In this document: piece by piece, positions 6,759-6,790 of the stretch
Layout: every line of letters starts with the position of its first letter
Position numbering within the stretch: position 1 is the first letter of the stretch
Assembly (NCBI GenBank): GCA_003696875.1
Contig: RFHL01000634.1
Location: forward strand, 1 to 6,790
Origin: Bacteroidota bacterium
Lineage (GTDB): Bacteria; Bacteroidota; Bacteroidia; J057
Direction: 5' to 3'
DNA: 6,790 bases
Program-made: the position numbers and the translations under genes
Notes under the pieces: model-generated
The model's input: the letters and a program-made list of their open reading frames with translations, nothing else
What the model was told of the DNA's origin: nothing
The model's database searches: none

Positions 6759-6790
6759 GGCAGCACGGTGTCTCAGATAATGGTGTGAAC
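6759..6790. mobile_element. Possible outer end of an insertion sequence, cut by the window edge
   Basis: The last 32 bases contain CACGGTGTCTC and, after a short spacer, ATGGTGTGAAC. This resembles, from memory, the terminal inverted repeats of IS256-family (mutator-type transposase) elements, which often carry GGTGT-type blocks near their ends. No transposase, opposite end or target duplication is inside the window, so this is a weak call based on resemblance only. Confidence 0.2.

Noticed and set aside
6738..6788. Sixteen-codon frame starting at ATG 6738
   Set aside because: Too short, no supporting signal, and overlaps the possible insertion-sequence end.

Overview
The window looks like a chromosomal segment from a GC-rich member of the Bacteroidota. 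The evidence is indirect: three of the five genes begin with lipoprotein-type signal peptides, one encodes a long Asp-box (Vps10/sortilin-like) beta-propeller protein of a kind common in that phylum, starts lack clear Shine-Dalgarno sites, and two starts are non-ATG. No rRNA, tRNA or CRISPR array is visible.

Layout: (1) 91-3372, minus strand, a 1093-residue secreted multi-Asp-box protein filling the left half. (2) 3373-3586, a divergent intergenic region with a weak candidate promoter for gene 1. (3) 3587-4042 and 4139-4828, plus strand, two unrecognised small lipoproteins in DNA visibly poorer in GC than both flanks; the second ends at a clear intrinsic terminator (4897-4935). (4) About 4977-5500, plus strand, a small two-helix membrane protein whose coding signal extends upstream of any usable start codon; a missing A in an A-run would explain this. 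(5) 5527-6642, plus strand, a lipoprotein-type serine hydrolase of the class C beta-lactamase/penicillin-binding protein family, 26 bases downstream of gene 4 and probably co-transcribed with it. (6) 6643-6790, a non-coding tail with a weak terminator and, at the very edge, a sequence that may be the outer end of an insertion sequence.

Four of the five products are predicted to be exported or lipid-anchored and the fifth is membrane-embedded, so the segment is devoted to the cell envelope. I see no evidence that the genes form one pathway, and no convincing new multi-gene system. The points most worth a second look are the start-less N-terminus of gene 4 and the low-GC pair of orphan lipoproteins.
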